Below, piece after piece: positions 1 through 8,202 of a stretch of 64,000 nt of DNA. Source of the DNA: Caldilineaceae bacterium (GTDB taxonomy: Bacteria > Chloroflexota > Anaerolineae > Caldilineales > Caldilineaceae); contig JACKBC010000002.1 in the NCBI GenBank assembly GCA_020634755.1, positions 186,001-250,000 of the forward strand, given 5' to 3'. The notes under the pieces were generated by a model, which did not search any database, had not been told where the DNA came from, and was given only the letters and a program-made list of their open reading frames with translations. The stretch's first letter is position 1. The number at the start of each line of letters is the position of its first letter. Made by a program: the position numbers and the translations under genes.

Positions 1-500
1 TGGTCATCCGGTGTCTCGACGCTTGCAATCAGATCGAGCAACGACGCCTGTGGAGATTCCGTAGCGGGATCAAGAATGTGCGCAATAGTATAGGCAACGT
101 CCGCTGAAGTAAAGGGCTTGCCATCGTGAAAGGTCACATCATCACGGAGCGAAAAGGTCCATTCCGTCGCGTCCTCATTGGCTTGCCAAGCAGTCGCCAA
201 CTCTGGCTGCGGTACACCCGCTTGATCCAAGCGCGCCAAGCGATTGTAGAGCAAAACCATGGCGGCCGTAAATTGAGTCGGTGAGGCAGGATCAAGGCTC
301 TCACTGCCGTTGAAGATCAGCTCATGGGGGAAACGTAGCGTGCTGCGCACACTGGTCGATGATGGCGCAGCCCCAGCGCTTTCCACTGGCGCATTCTCCG
401 AATGCGCCGCGGGTGCGGTCTCAGCTGCGGGGAGAGCGCACCCGGCCAACATGACAATAACGAGCAGCAACACGAAAAGCATTGATTTCTGCTTAGACAT
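1..500 (-). CDS. Peptide-type ABC transporter substrate-binding lipoprotein, N-terminal part (runs off the window)
   Basis: This is the first 166 codons of a family 5 (oligopeptide/nickel) solute-binding protein; the rest lies beyond position 1. The start at 500 is supported by AAGGAG six bases upstream of the ATG. Residues 1-21 form a lipoprotein signal ending in the lipobox LAGC, with Cys21 as the likely lipidation site. A Ser/Ala/Glu-rich tether follows, then the SBP_bac_5 start (ESLDPASPTQF, WTFSLRDDVTFHDGKPF, SADVAYTIAHILDP). It closely resembles the complete protein at 8203-9753, so the pair are paralogues. It starts 64 bases after the stop of P-ATPase 1, suggesting co-transcription with it. 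No permease or ATPase gene of an ABC importer is visible. The ligand is unknown. Confidence 0.88.
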   Translation of the reverse strand, partial: MSKQKSMLFVLLLVIVMLAGCALPAAETAPAAHSENAPVESAGAAPSSTSVRSTLRFPHELIFNGSESLDPASPTQFTAAMVLLYNRLARLDQAGVPQPELATAWQANEDATEWTFSLRDDVTFHDGKPFTSADVAYTIAHILDPATESPQASLLDLIASVETPDD

Positions 501-564
501 TTGATTCTCCTTGTATGATATGAGTTTTTGGATTAAAAATTGATTATTTCATACGCCCCAGCGG

Positions 565-2670
565 TTACGCGGATAACTGCTCCCGATGTTTGCGCTCATC
601 CAACATGGGTTTGATTGCATTGTAAATCCCCACCGGTGAGCTGCCCTGGGTTAGCAGGACACAGAGCGTCATACTCCAGCCAAAAAGCAGCGTGCCAGCA
701 ATGCCAACGACGCCAGGCAACAGGGCAGCCAACAGATTGGTACGCATGTTGGCGGCAAAGTCATCGGCCAGTTCAAAGAGCGTCGGCAGTTGGCGCAACG
801 TGCCATCCATGAAGACAATTTCGGCCATGTCGGTGGCGATGCTCGTGGCGCCGCGCAACGAGACCGCCACATCGGCGCTTTTGAGCGCAATTGAATCGTT
901 GATCCCATCCCCCACAAAGCAGACCTTGTGCCCCTCTTCCTGCAACTGCACCACCAGATTCGCCTTATCCTCCGGCAGCACCTCGGCAAAATAGCGGTCA
1001 ATGCCAAGGTGCGTGGCCAGCCGGTGGGTTGGTGCGTCGTTGTCACCGGAGATGATTACCGTCTCAATGCCGCGGGCGTGTAGACTTTGGATAATTTCCT
1101 GCGCTTCGGGGCGGATGGTCGGCTGCAACTCAATCGCGCCGACCACCTCGCCATCCAATGCCACCAACACGAGCGAATGACCTTGGACGTGGCTTTCAAT
1201 TTGTTGGGCGGCAACTTCGGCGGGCACGGCGATCCCTTCTGTGCTCATAAAGCGCACACTGCCGACACGTGTGGTGCGCCCGGCAATTTGGGTTTTCAAG
1301 CCATAGCCAACTTTGTATTGGGCATCCTCCAACAGGGGCAGATCCAGCCCATGTTCATGCGCGGCGCACAAAATGGCGCGCGCAATCGGGTGGCTCTGTT
1401 TGACTTCGGCTGCGGCAGCAAAGCGCAGCACATCGGGCTCGGCCACCCCGTTGTAACAGAGCACCCGGCTGACGGTGGGTTGCTCCAAGGTTAAGGTGCC
1501 TGTTTTGTCAAAGACGACCGTATCCACTTCGGCAAGCGCTTCCAATGCACGCCCATCTTTGACAAGAATGCCCCGCTCCGCCGCCACTTGCAGATAGCTC
1601 AACATGCTCATGGGCCCAAAGACCATCATACGGGCGCCGGGATAATACCAGAGCACGGCCACGGCCCCACCAACGCCGGCCACCGGCAAGGCCAGCGCAC
1701 TGATACCCAAAATGGGGAGCGCCAGGCGATTGAGCCAGCGGTCGGTGCGCGACTGAAGCGTGCGCTTGAAATCGGTGGTCTGGCTCAGCATGGTCGTGAT
1801 CTGTGCTGCGACAGTGGCATTGCCCGCCTTTTCGACCTGGATGCAGATGCGACCAGAAAGCACCACCGTCGAGGCCAATACTTCATCACCCACGCCCTTT
1901 TCCGCTGGCTGCGCTTCGCCGGTCAACATATGCTGGTCAATGATCGCTGTCCCTTGCGTAATCGCGCCATCCACCGGAATCATCTGTCCGGCATGGACGA
2001 CCACCGTGTCGTCCTGTTGTACTTGTTCGAAGGGCACCTCGACCTCTATGCCATCGACCAAGAGCCAGACGGTGCGGATTTGGCCGCCAAAGAGATCGGC
2101 CACGGTGCGTTTGGAACGATTTTCTGTTTTGGCGGCCAGATACCAGTTGACCCGACTAAAGAGGGAGCCAAAGGCCGCGGCCCAGAAGAAGCCGCCCGCC
2201 AGCGCCGCCGGAATTGTGAGCGCGAAGATCAGCCGATAGTCCACACGCCGTTCTTCGACCAACGCAGAATAGGCAACGCGAATCCAGCTCCGCATTACGT
2301 AGAGCGTGCAGAGCGCACTGGGCAAGTATAAGATTGGCGTCGCCAGCGCGGCGGCCGATGCCAGGGCCAAACCGGTCGCGGCCACCTTCAAATCCCGTTT
2401 GCCGATTGCCTCGGCGCGCGTTTCAGCATCACCGGCATAGGTAGTGCTAAGTGCCTGCTGATATTTTTGGCGCGTGTCCCCAAGGAGATCCTGCGTCAGT
2501 TCCTGGACGCGCGTGAACGTCTGCTGGGCTTGCGGCGGCAGCAGGATCGCGCGTTTGGGTTCACCATCGATGAGTGCATCGATTAGACGGGGTGGGTCGG
2601 CTTTGCGGCGGGCGGCTATAGCTGCCGCAAGCGTACCGCCCGCAACTGTGATGAGTGTAAGAAACGCCAA
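565..2670 (-). CDS. P1B-like P-type ATPase lacking the CPx metal motif (paralogue 1)
   Basis: A 701-residue integral membrane P-type ATPase. It has the actuator motif TGEAQP (about 250-255), the phosphorylation site DKTGT with Asp388, the nucleotide-domain SHPIA motif typical of P1B pumps, and the hinge GDGINDSIAL. There is no N-terminal HMA or His-rich metal domain. The membrane motif that should read CPC/SPC is YPG (343-345, in WYYPGARMMVFGP), so the soft-metal ligands are missing and the substrate cannot be assigned to copper, zinc or cadmium. The start is a TTG at 2670 with AGGAA nine bases upstream; no in-frame ATG fits better. The promoter-like 11-bp repeats at 2730-2758 lie just upstream. 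It precedes a binding lipoprotein gene. The paralogue at 11219-13525 is also CPx-less. Confidence 0.85.
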   Translation of the reverse strand: MAFLTLITVAGGTLAAAIAARRKADPPRLIDALIDGEPKRAILLPPQAQQTFTRVQELTQDLLGDTRQKYQQALSTTYAGDAETRAEAIGKRDLKVAATGLALASAAALATPILYLPSALCTLYVMRSWIRVAYSALVEERRVDYRLIFALTIPAALAGGFFWAAAFGSLFSRVNWYLAAKTENRSKRTVADLFGGQIRTVWLLVDGIEVEVPFEQVQQDDTVVVHAGQMIPVDGAITQGTAIIDQHMLTGEAQPAEKGVGDEVLASTVVLSGRICIQVEKAGNATVAAQITTMLSQTTDFKRTLQSRTDRWLNRLALPILGISALALPVAGVGGAVAVLWYYPGARMMVFGPMSMLSYLQVAAERGILVKDGRALEALAEVDTVVFDKTGTLTLEQPTVSRVLCYNGVAEPDVLRFAAAAEVKQSHPIARAILCAAHEHGLDLPLLEDAQYKVGYGLKTQIAGRTTRVGSVRFMSTEGIAVPAEVAAQQIESHVQGHSLVLVALDGEVVGAIELQPTIRPEAQEIIQSLHARGIETVIISGDNDAPTHRLATHLGIDRYFAEVLPEDKANLVVQLQEEGHKVCFVGDGINDSIALKSADVAVSLRGATSIATDMAEIVFMDGTLRQLPTLFELADDFAANMRTNLLAALLPGVVGIAGTLLFGWSMTLCVLLTQGSSPVGIYNAIKPMLDERKHREQLSA

Positions 2671-2712
2671 TATATGTATTCCTGTTCGAATGGAGCGAAG
2701 TCAATTCGGGGT

Positions 2713-2758
2713 AGTATTGCACAAACACATGGAATGAATGTGGAATAGATGTGGGATG
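2713..2758 (-). promoter_or_regulatory. Putative BTAD/SARP operator-promoter of P-ATPase 1
   Basis: On the plus strand three heptamers TGGAATG, TGGAATA and TGGGATG begin at 2730, 2741 and 2752, exactly 11 bp apart. Read in the direction of the P-ATPase gene, the last repeat is followed by 8 bp, then TGC, then AATACT (2718-2713), a -10-like hexamer about 43 bases from the start codon. Direct heptamers at 11-bp spacing next to the -10 element are the known layout of SARP-family sites. The same arrangement occurs at 6893-6938. The regulator assignment is inference. Confidence 0.6.
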
Positions 2759-2819
2759 TCCCTGGGCAGAGAATGGGAAAATTTGCTACGGCAGTCAACC
2801 CCTCCTATAATTAATGAAA

Positions 2820-2963
2820 GCACTGGTTGAAACCAGCACCTGGCAGCCAAAGTAAGCTAAAGCGCACTGTTTTATAACCCGCTAAAGCAGGCTTTCTCTA
2901 ATAGACGCAGGCTTATGGAAGTTGATAATTTAAATCGGTAATACGGCACTGGTTGAAACCAGC
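2820..2963. repeat. REP-like palindromic repeat cluster
   Basis: An identical 18-base sequence occurs at 2820-2837 and 2946-2963. Each copy contains the palindrome CTGGTT-GA-AACCAG. Between them lies another short hairpin (2878-2891, CCCGCT-AA-AGCAGG, one mismatch). Such units resemble the dispersed REP-type repeats of Chloroflexota and cyanobacteria. They sit directly upstream of the regulator start and could also influence its mRNA, but no specific role is shown. Confidence 0.6.
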
Positions 2964-2996
2964 GATAGAAGTTCACATAGACGACACAGTAGCTCT

Positions 2997-5900
2997 ATGC
3001 TCTACATCAATCTTCTAGGCTCGCTTCAAATCTACGTGGGTGATCACTTTACGCCACGCTTTCGCACGCGCAAAGCCCAGGCGCTGCTCATCTATCTGGC
3101 CGCCACCAACCGCAGCTGGACGCGTGACGCCTTGGCCACCCTCTTCTGGCCGGAGACAAGCGACGCCGCCTCACGCAAGAATCTGCGCGACATTCTGCCG
3201 CCGCTGCGCCGCCAGATCGGTGACTACTTACTTCTGGATGACGAACTCATCGGCTTGAACCCGGATGCCAAGTATATCTGTGACGTTACCCGCTTCAATG
3301 CTGTATTGGAAGAGGAGTTGCCGACCGTCGACACCAAGAGCCTGGCTGAGATAGTGGCGCTTTATCGGGGTGAATTTCTCGAGGGTTATACCGGCGCCCG
3401 CATTTCGGCTGATTTTGAACTGTGGGCATTGCGCGAGCGCGAGCGCCTTCATCAATTGGCCCTCATGGGCTTTACCACGCTGTGCCGGCGCCAACAGGAG
3501 AGTGGTGACCACGAAGCTGCCTTGCTGACCAATCGCCAATTGCTCAAACTTTCGCCCTGGGACGAAGCCGCACACCGCCGGCAAATGCTGTTGCTGGCCC
3601 AGAGCGGGCAACGCGCCGCCGCGCTGGCGCAGTTCGAGGTTGCTCGTCAAATGTTGGCCGATGAGCTGGATGTCGAGCCCGATGAGCAAACCATTGCGCT
3701 TTACGCGCAGATTGAGGCGGGTCAAATTCTGGCAGAACCATCGGCCTCGTCCACGCCCCCCCCCGCCGCAGCCCCTACCCCTCAGCCCGTGCGCCACAAC
3801 CTGCCGCGCCAATTAACCAATCTCATTGGGCGCGCAGATGATGTGGAGGCCATCCAACGCTTACTTCAGCAGGAGAATCTGGCTTTGCTCACCCTGGTTG
3901 GCCAGGGTGGTGTGGGCAAGACGCGCCTGGCATTGGCCGTGGCGCAGCACTTGCGACAACACGCATCGCCCAATTTCCCCGACGGCATCTGGTTTATCTC
4001 CCTGGCCGGCATTGCGCCCGGCGACACCGCTGCCGAGCAGATCGCCGACGCTATTGCCCAAGCGCTGGCGCTATCACTTACCGGGCCCGAGCCGCTCTCT
4101 CGGCAGCTGGTGCAGGCGCTAACCGACCAACAATTGTTGCTTATCCTGGATAACTTTGAACACCTGGTGACAGAACAGGCTTTTCTTCTGGAACTGGTCC
4201 AAAGTGCCCAGCAGGTGAAAGTGCTGGCGACCTCGCGCGCACAGCTGCATCTGCACGCCGAACATCTCTATCCAGTCGTCGGTCTGCCGACGCCCAGCGA
4301 GCCCGAGTTGGACGAAGCCGGCGTAGCGAAACCGGGCATTGTGCGCGGCCCCCGGGGTAATGAAAAAGAGTTGCAGTCGTTCGCTGTGGGGCAATATACA
4401 AGCGTGCAGCTTTTCGTTTCGCGCGTGCAACAGCGGCTGCCCGCATTCCAGTTGACCAGGCAAAACCAGTGGCCGATCGGCCGGCTTTGTCGTTTGTTGG
4501 GCGGCGTGCCGCTGGGCATAGAGCTGGCGGCGCAGCTCTATGTGGAACAAGGCGCAGCACTGCTCACCCAGTTGATTGCCGAGCTTGAGCAGCTGGATCC
4601 ACTTGAACCGGCCGCACCAACGCAAGGCATGGCTCACCTGCAAACGCCGGCCATTGACCTGCCGCCGCGACAGCGCAGCATCCGCGCCGTCTTTGAACAT
4701 TCCTGGCATTTATTAACCGCCGCCGAACAAGAGCTGCTGTGTCATTGCGCCATCTTCCGCGGCGGCTTTACGCGCGCGGCGGCGCTGACTGTGGTTAATG
4801 GCAAGGAAGGAACGGGCGCCGACGCCAGCTTGTTGGCGTTGGTGATGAAATCGCTGGTCCGGCGCGATAGCCATGACCGCTATGACCTGCACGAGTTGAT
4901 TCGCCAGTACGTCATCGATGAATTCCAGCGGGAAGCGCGGCGCGTTCACATGGCAGCCGAAAGACATGCGGCCTACTTCACGGAACTCATGGCTGGCCAA
5001 GAGGAGCGGCTTTTGCAAGAGCCGGCATTTCATCAGACGCTGCGCACCGAAATCTACAATATCCGCGCGGCGTGGCGCTGGTGCGTCGAGCAAACGGCAA
5101 TTGCCGAATTGGCAAGCTGTGTCGTCTGTCTCTTTATCTATCTGCGCTATGCCGGCCAGATCCATGAAGCTGTGGCCCTGGCCACCAAAGCCATCAGCCA
5201 CCTGCACTCCTTGGCGAACCACGGGCAAGATGATTTGCGCGATCGCTTGTTGGGCTATTTATCTATCTATGCGGCCAGCGCGGGCATTGGCGCCGGGCTG
5301 GTGCAAGAGAGTGAGCAGTGGCTGCAAGAGGCGCAAGCCCTGGGCGAACGGCTTACCGATGCGGGGCTGCTGGGCCAGATTTACGCAACACTCACGATCA
5401 AATCCTCATTGGAAATGAAAAACCAGCGCATGGCCATGTATGCGCAAAAAGCGTTCCAGCTGGTCAATGCGGACAACTCACCGCATCTGCAACCGGTCAT
5501 TCTGCGTACATATAGCATTGGCCTGATGCAACAGGGGAAAATTGCAGAAAGTTTTCAGGTCGCCAAAGAGCTCCAGCAGCTGATCCAAACGCGTAACTAC
5601 CGCTGTATTGCCGCTGAGTCCTTTTTCTTGATGAGCAAGCTCTACGAAGTGCAACAGGATTGGGAGGCCGCTCGGCATATTGCGCAACAGGGCCGCGACC
5701 ACTGCCTGGCCCAAGAAGTTGCCTTTGGCCTGGATAATGTTGAGGGCAATCTGATCTGGGCGAATCTACAGTTGGGGAACTTTGCGCAAGCCCATGAGTT
5801 GGCGCTGGGCTTTGCCCAACGCGCGCGGCGCACCGGCAAACAAGCCGAGCTGCTCTACGCGCTACAGACGCTTGGGCTCGCCGAGGGTGGCTTGGAGAAT

Positions 5901-6407
5901 GGGCAAGCAAGTGAGCGCTACCTGTTGGAGGCGCTCAAGGTAGCCGTCGCTATCAACAGCGACATTCGGCAAATTGAGCTGCACCAACAGCTCGGCATCC
6001 TCAGTCTGCATCGAACTGCAAATGACACTGCGCACAAGCATTTCCAAGACGCCTTGCACTGTGCCAAAGCCATCAATCATCTGCCGCTGCAACTCTTGGC
6101 GCAAGCAGGGTTGGCGCTCACCGATTTGCGCCAGGGACGGTCCGTGCAGGCGCGGCACGCCGTTGAACCCTTGTTCGATATGGCGCAATCCATCCAATTT
6201 GAGGGGTCGGATTACAACTTCTTCTGGCTGGCAACCCATGAAATTTTGGCGGCACAGCAAGAGCCGCGCGCGGCCGCCATTCTCGAGCAGCTGTACCAGA
6301 CGTTACAAACGCAGGCCGCCAAGATCAAGGACCGCGCCCAGCGCCAGATCTTTTTAGAAGGGATCCCCGCGCATCAAAAAATTATGGCGCTGTGGCAGGA
6401 AAGATAG
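2997..6407 (+). CDS. BTAD-domain transcriptional activator with NB-ARC-like ATPase and TPR region
   Basis: A 1136-residue cytoplasmic regulator and the only clear plus-strand gene. Residues 1-95 form the OmpR-like winged helix of SARP proteins and about 100-245 the bacterial transcriptional activator domain. A Pro/Ala-rich linker (248-268) leads into a STAND/NB-ARC-type ATPase with Walker A GQGGVGKT (302-309) and Walker B LLILDN (381-386). The region beyond about 680 is helical and TPR-like. There is no C-terminal LuxR helix-turn-helix, so it is a SARP-type rather than a LAL-type activator. It lies between two matching sets of 11-bp-spaced heptamers (2730-2758 and 6910-6938). This makes it the likely activator of the P-ATPase 1 operon and the small peptide gene, and possibly of the whole cluster. 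The start codon lacks an obvious ribosome site. Confidence 0.92.
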   Translation: MLYINLLGSLQIYVGDHFTPRFRTRKAQALLIYLAATNRSWTRDALATLFWPETSDAASRKNLRDILPPLRRQIGDYLLLDDELIGLNPDAKYICDVTRFNAVLEEELPTVDTKSLAEIVALYRGEFLEGYTGARISADFELWALRERERLHQLALMGFTTLCRRQQESGDHEAALLTNRQLLKLSPWDEAAHRRQMLLLAQSGQRAAALAQFEVARQMLADELDVEPDEQTIALYAQIEAGQILAEPSASSTPPPAAAPTPQPVRHNLPRQLTNLIGRADDVEAIQRLLQQENLALLTLVGQGGVGKTRLALAVAQHLRQHASPNFPDGIWFISLAGIAPGDTAAEQIADAIAQALALSLTGPEPLSRQLVQALTDQQLLLILDNFEHLVTEQAFLLELVQSAQQVKVLATSRAQLHLHAEHLYPVVGLPTPSEPELDEAGVAKPGIVRGPRGNEKELQSFAVGQYTSVQLFVSRVQQRLPAFQLTRQNQWPIGRLCRLLGGVPLGIELAAQLYVEQGAALLTQLIAELEQLDPLEPAAPTQGMAHLQTPAIDLPPRQRSIRAVFEHSWHLLTAAEQELLCHCAIFRGGFTRAAALTVVNGKEGTGADASLLALVMKSLVRRDSHDRYDLHELIRQYVIDEFQREARRVHMAAERHAAYFTELMAGQEERLLQEPAFHQTLRTEIYNIRAAWRWCVEQTAIAELASCVVCLFIYLRYAGQIHEAVALATKAISHLHSLANHGQDDLRDRLLGYLSIYAASAGIGAGLVQESEQWLQEAQALGERLTDAGLLGQIYATLTIKSSLEMKNQRMAMYAQKAFQLVNADNSPHLQPVILRTYSIGLMQQGKIAESFQVAKELQQLIQTRNYRCIAAESFFLMSKLYEVQQDWEAARHIAQQGRDHCLAQEVAFGLDNVEGNLIWANLQLGNFAQAHELALGFAQRARRTGKQAELLYALQTLGLAEGGLENGQASERYLLEALKVAVAINSDIRQIELHQQLGILSLHRTANDTAHKHFQDALHCAKAINHLPLQLLAQAGLALTDLRQGRSVQARHAVEPLFDMAQSIQFEGSDYNFFWLATHEILAAQQEPRAAAILEQLYQTLQTQAAKIKDRAQRQIFLEGIPAHQKIMALWQER

Positions 6408-6446
6408 GCCGCTGCTGGGCGCATCAATGAGGAATATAGAAGCTTT

Positions 6447-6483
6447 CTAAGATGACGCCATGCCGGTCACAGCGCCATCTTAG
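6447..6483. terminator. Hairpin between convergent genes, possible bidirectional terminator
   Basis: Arms 6447-6458 (CTAAGATGACGC) and 6472-6483 pair in 11 of 12 positions around a 13-base loop. It sits between the stop of the plus-strand regulator (6407) and the stop of the minus-strand small peptide (6505), where a terminator for both would be expected. No long T-tract follows, so the assignment is tentative. Confidence 0.5.
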
Positions 6484-6504
6484 ACTGCTGCATGACTCAT
6501 GCCA

Positions 6505-6723
6505 CTAACTGCTTGTATCAGCACCACCGGTCAAACTGCTCACCGCACCGGTGAGATTGCCCCACAATTCCTGCGCTTTGTCATCCAGATCGTCCCAAGC
6601 CAGACCGGCGCGCAGGTCGGTGCGCACAGTCAAACCGCCGTTGGTCCGTTGATTGGTTGCTGTCTGACCGCGGCGGTCGGTTTTGCTTGCAAGGTTCATT
6701 GAAATTTTCATCAGTTTCATCAT
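6505..6723 (-). CDS. Small 72-residue cysteine-free peptide, possible RiPP-like precursor or signal peptide
   Basis: The start at 6723 is chosen because AAGGAA lies five bases upstream; a longer upstream extension has no such signal. The peptide begins MMKLMKISMNLASK. It has a basic polar middle (residues about 15-30), a GGLTVRTDLRAG stretch, then an acidic amphipathic segment with one Trp (AWDDLDDKAQELWGNL), and a Ser/Thr/Gly-rich end (TGAVSSLTGGADTSS). There is no Cys and no standard secretion signal. The LTVRTDLRAG stretch recalls small peptides I associate with Chloroflexota and cyanobacteria, but I cannot name a family. It has its own promoter-like site at 6893-6938 that matches the one upstream of P-ATPase 1. 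No RiPP maturase is visible, so a signalling or precursor role is speculation. Confidence 0.7.
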   Translation of the reverse strand: MMKLMKISMNLASKTDRRGQTATNQRTNGGLTVRTDLRAGLAWDDLDDKAQELWGNLTGAVSSLTGGADTSS

Positions 6724-7039
6724 AGTTCCTTTTCGAAAGTACAGTAACTTTTGTTTTTCGCTTATCAGCCGAAGATGCAAAAGCACAATAATATTTCAGC
6801 TGCAAAATTATCGGTTTTTCGCACTTTTCACTGATACGCCTTGCTTTTGTGGTTCGATGCCACTCAGGTACTCTGATATGGCCTTGATCGCCAGTTTAGC
6901 AGCCGTGCATGGATCAAACATGGATTGGATGTGGATTGGAACAGATTTTCCCGATGTAAGACACTCGCCATTGGACACGAGAGAAAATGACAAGCAATCT
7001 ATAATAGGTGAGTCCCCCGAAGCGTCGCAGAAATGCGTT
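6724..7039. other. Leader and promoter region of the small peptide gene
   Basis: About 316 bases between the thioesterase stop and the small peptide start. It contains the operator/promoter at 6893-6938 and roughly 170 bases of untranslated leader rich in A and T near the start codon. No further gene is supported. Confidence 0.5.
6893..6938 (-). promoter_or_regulatory. Putative BTAD/SARP operator-promoter of the small peptide gene
   Basis: Plus-strand heptamers TGGATCA, TGGATTG and TGGATTG start at 6910, 6921 and 6932, exactly 11 bp apart. Reading towards the peptide gene, the last repeat is followed by 8 bp, TGC, then TAAACT (6898-6893), an extended -10-like element. Every spacing equals that at 2713-2758 although the surrounding DNA is unrelated, which argues for a shared activator. 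Confidence 0.62.
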
Positions 7040-7831
7040 CTACTGTTTTGGCAACCAGAATTTCCGGGGTTTTCCGGTATAGCCCAGGGCGGCGACCACA
7101 AGTGCAAAAAGCTGCGCCCTTTGCTCATTGAGATAAAAATGGCCGCCCGGCAAGAGATGAAGTGCAAAGTTACTTTGTGTCAACTGTTGCCAGGCTCGCA
7201 ATTCATCTTCTGTGACCTGTGGATCGGCATCCCCACCAAAGGCCACAATGGGACAGGGAAGCGGCGCCCTTTCCCGATATTGATAAATCTCAACCAGGGT
7301 AAAATCGGCGCGCAACAGTGGTGCGAAGAGATCGCGCAGTTCAGCATCCGCAAAGATTACCGCCGGGAGATTGTTGTAGCGCTGCTGCACTGCGCTGAGA
7401 AACAAGTCAATGGTCGGCAAAGTATGGAGCGGCGGTTCGGCGTCAGGCAGAAAAGGCGCGCGCCGGCCCGAGACCAAAAGGTGGGTGGGGGAGTAGCCCT
7501 GTTGTGATAACGCGTGCGCCAGCTCATAGGCGATGAGCGCGCCCATACTGTGCCCAAAAAGCGCAAAGGGCTTATCAAGGTAGGGCAGGATATTCGGCAA
7601 CAGCGCCTGCACGAGATCGGCGGCATTGGTAAATGGATTTTCGCGAATGCGGTTTTCGCGGCCAGGCAACTGTACAGCCCAGACTTCGATTTCTGCCGGC
7701 AGATGCTGATGCCAAGTTCGATAGATCGAGGCGGCGCCGCCGGCATAAGGAAGACAAAAGAGCCGACAGTGGGCGTGGTGATTAGGCTGATTGATCCGTA
7801 GCCACGCATTTGCTGTGTCAGTGGTTGGCAT
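7040..7831 (-). CDS. Type II thioesterase (editing thioesterase)
   Basis: A 263-residue alpha/beta hydrolase of the GrsT/RifR family. The N-terminal FCLPYAGGAASIYRTW is the family hallmark. The nucleophile is Ser95 in GHSMG, with acid Asp203 (GGDADPQV) and His231 (PGGHFYL). These enzymes act in the cytoplasm and hydrolyse wrongly primed or stalled acyl groups from carrier proteins, so the likely clients are the ACPs and PCP encoded at 14582-62296. This cluster has several dead reductive domains and a crippled end module, so stalled chains may be common. The ATG at 7831 is preceded by GAGGAG, but 13 bases away, longer than usual. The gene is separated from its upstream neighbour by a 371-base region and probably has its own promoter there. 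Confidence 0.9.
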   Translation of the reverse strand: MPTTDTANAWLRINQPNHHAHCRLFCLPYAGGAASIYRTWHQHLPAEIEVWAVQLPGRENRIRENPFTNAADLVQALLPNILPYLDKPFALFGHSMGALIAYELAHALSQQGYSPTHLLVSGRRAPFLPDAEPPLHTLPTIDLFLSAVQQRYNNLPAVIFADAELRDLFAPLLRADFTLVEIYQYRERAPLPCPIVAFGGDADPQVTEDELRAWQQLTQSNFALHLLPGGHFYLNEQRAQLFALVVAALGYTGKPRKFWLPKQ

Positions 7832-7954
7832 TATAGGTATATGTCTCCTCTCTATGCCAGACTGGTTTCTCTAGTCAGCGCCGCGTGAGAATCGACGTTT
7901 CATTACGCCTGTGCAGCAACAGAATACGCCGAGCATCGACGTGAATTCTGCCGT

Positions 7955-8104
7955 TCACAAAGTGGCCGTAGACCGATTTATCTCAGCCGATTCGTAGAGA
8001 TTATGTAGCTGGCGCGGGAAATGAATTCCGTCCCAATAAGCTGTGGCCGTGGCGCCAGGTAGTAGTTCTACCTTGGCAAAGATAATGAGCGAAACGAATG
8101 CTAC
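7955..8104 (-). pseudogene. Possible truncated coding remnant next to a MITE-like element
   Basis: Reading leftwards from the edge of the inverted-repeat element, 49 codons stay open to a TGA at 7955-7957. The translation looks protein-like (FAKVELLPGATATAYWDG, then FPRQLHNLYES). It has no start codon or ribosome site of its own. This suggests the 3' end of a gene whose upstream part was lost, perhaps when the element inserted. I do not recognise the family, and chance cannot be excluded for so short a stretch. Confidence 0.3.
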
Positions 8105-8188
8105 ACGACTTACGCAGCACCTATGGAGCGCCAGGAGCAGAGACGATCTTTTACAAGGCGATTCTTCCTCTAGGCTTGCGTAAGTCGT
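8105..8188. mobile_element. 84-bp MITE-like element, copy 1
   Basis: The element begins ACGACTTACGCA and ends with its exact reverse complement TGCGTAAGTCGT. It is non-coding. Flanking sequences share ATGCTA (8099-8103 region on the left, 8189-8194 on the right), compatible with a target-site duplication. A second element of the same length and same ends lies at 10005-10088, with partly conserved interior (GCCAGGAG, CCTCTAGGC). The ends resemble those of IS4/IS5-type transposons from memory; no transposase is present in the window. Confidence 0.7.
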
Positions 8189-8202
8189 ATGCTATAAATA
8201 CC

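Larger units (their letters stand above)
2671..2996. other. Divergent intergenic region between P-ATPase 1 and the BTAD regulator
   Basis: About 325 bases with no credible gene. It holds the 11-bp-spaced operator/promoter for P-ATPase 1 (2713-2758) and a cluster of palindromic repeats (2820-2963). The regulator's ATG at 2997 has no clear Shine-Dalgarno sequence, so its own promoter and start signal remain undefined. Confidence 0.7.
7832..8202. other. 371-base intergenic region with a gene remnant and a MITE-like element
   Basis: Holds the possible coding remnant at 7955-8104, the 84-bp inverted-repeat element at 8105-8188, and about 120 bases upstream of the thioesterase in which I see no clear promoter. 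Confidence 0.5.

Noticed and set aside
1588..2331. Long plus-strand open frame (247 codons) opposite P-ATPase 1
   Set aside because: It has no family signature or ribosome site, and the opposite frame encodes a complete P-type ATPase with all motifs.
2997..6407. Regulator as a LuxR-type LAL protein
   Set aside because: The DNA-binding and BTAD domains are N-terminal and no C-terminal LuxR helix-turn-helix is present.
6683..7507. Plus-strand open frame of 274 codons opposite the thioesterase
   Set aside because: It overlaps the small peptide promoter and the well-supported thioesterase; the translation shows no domain.
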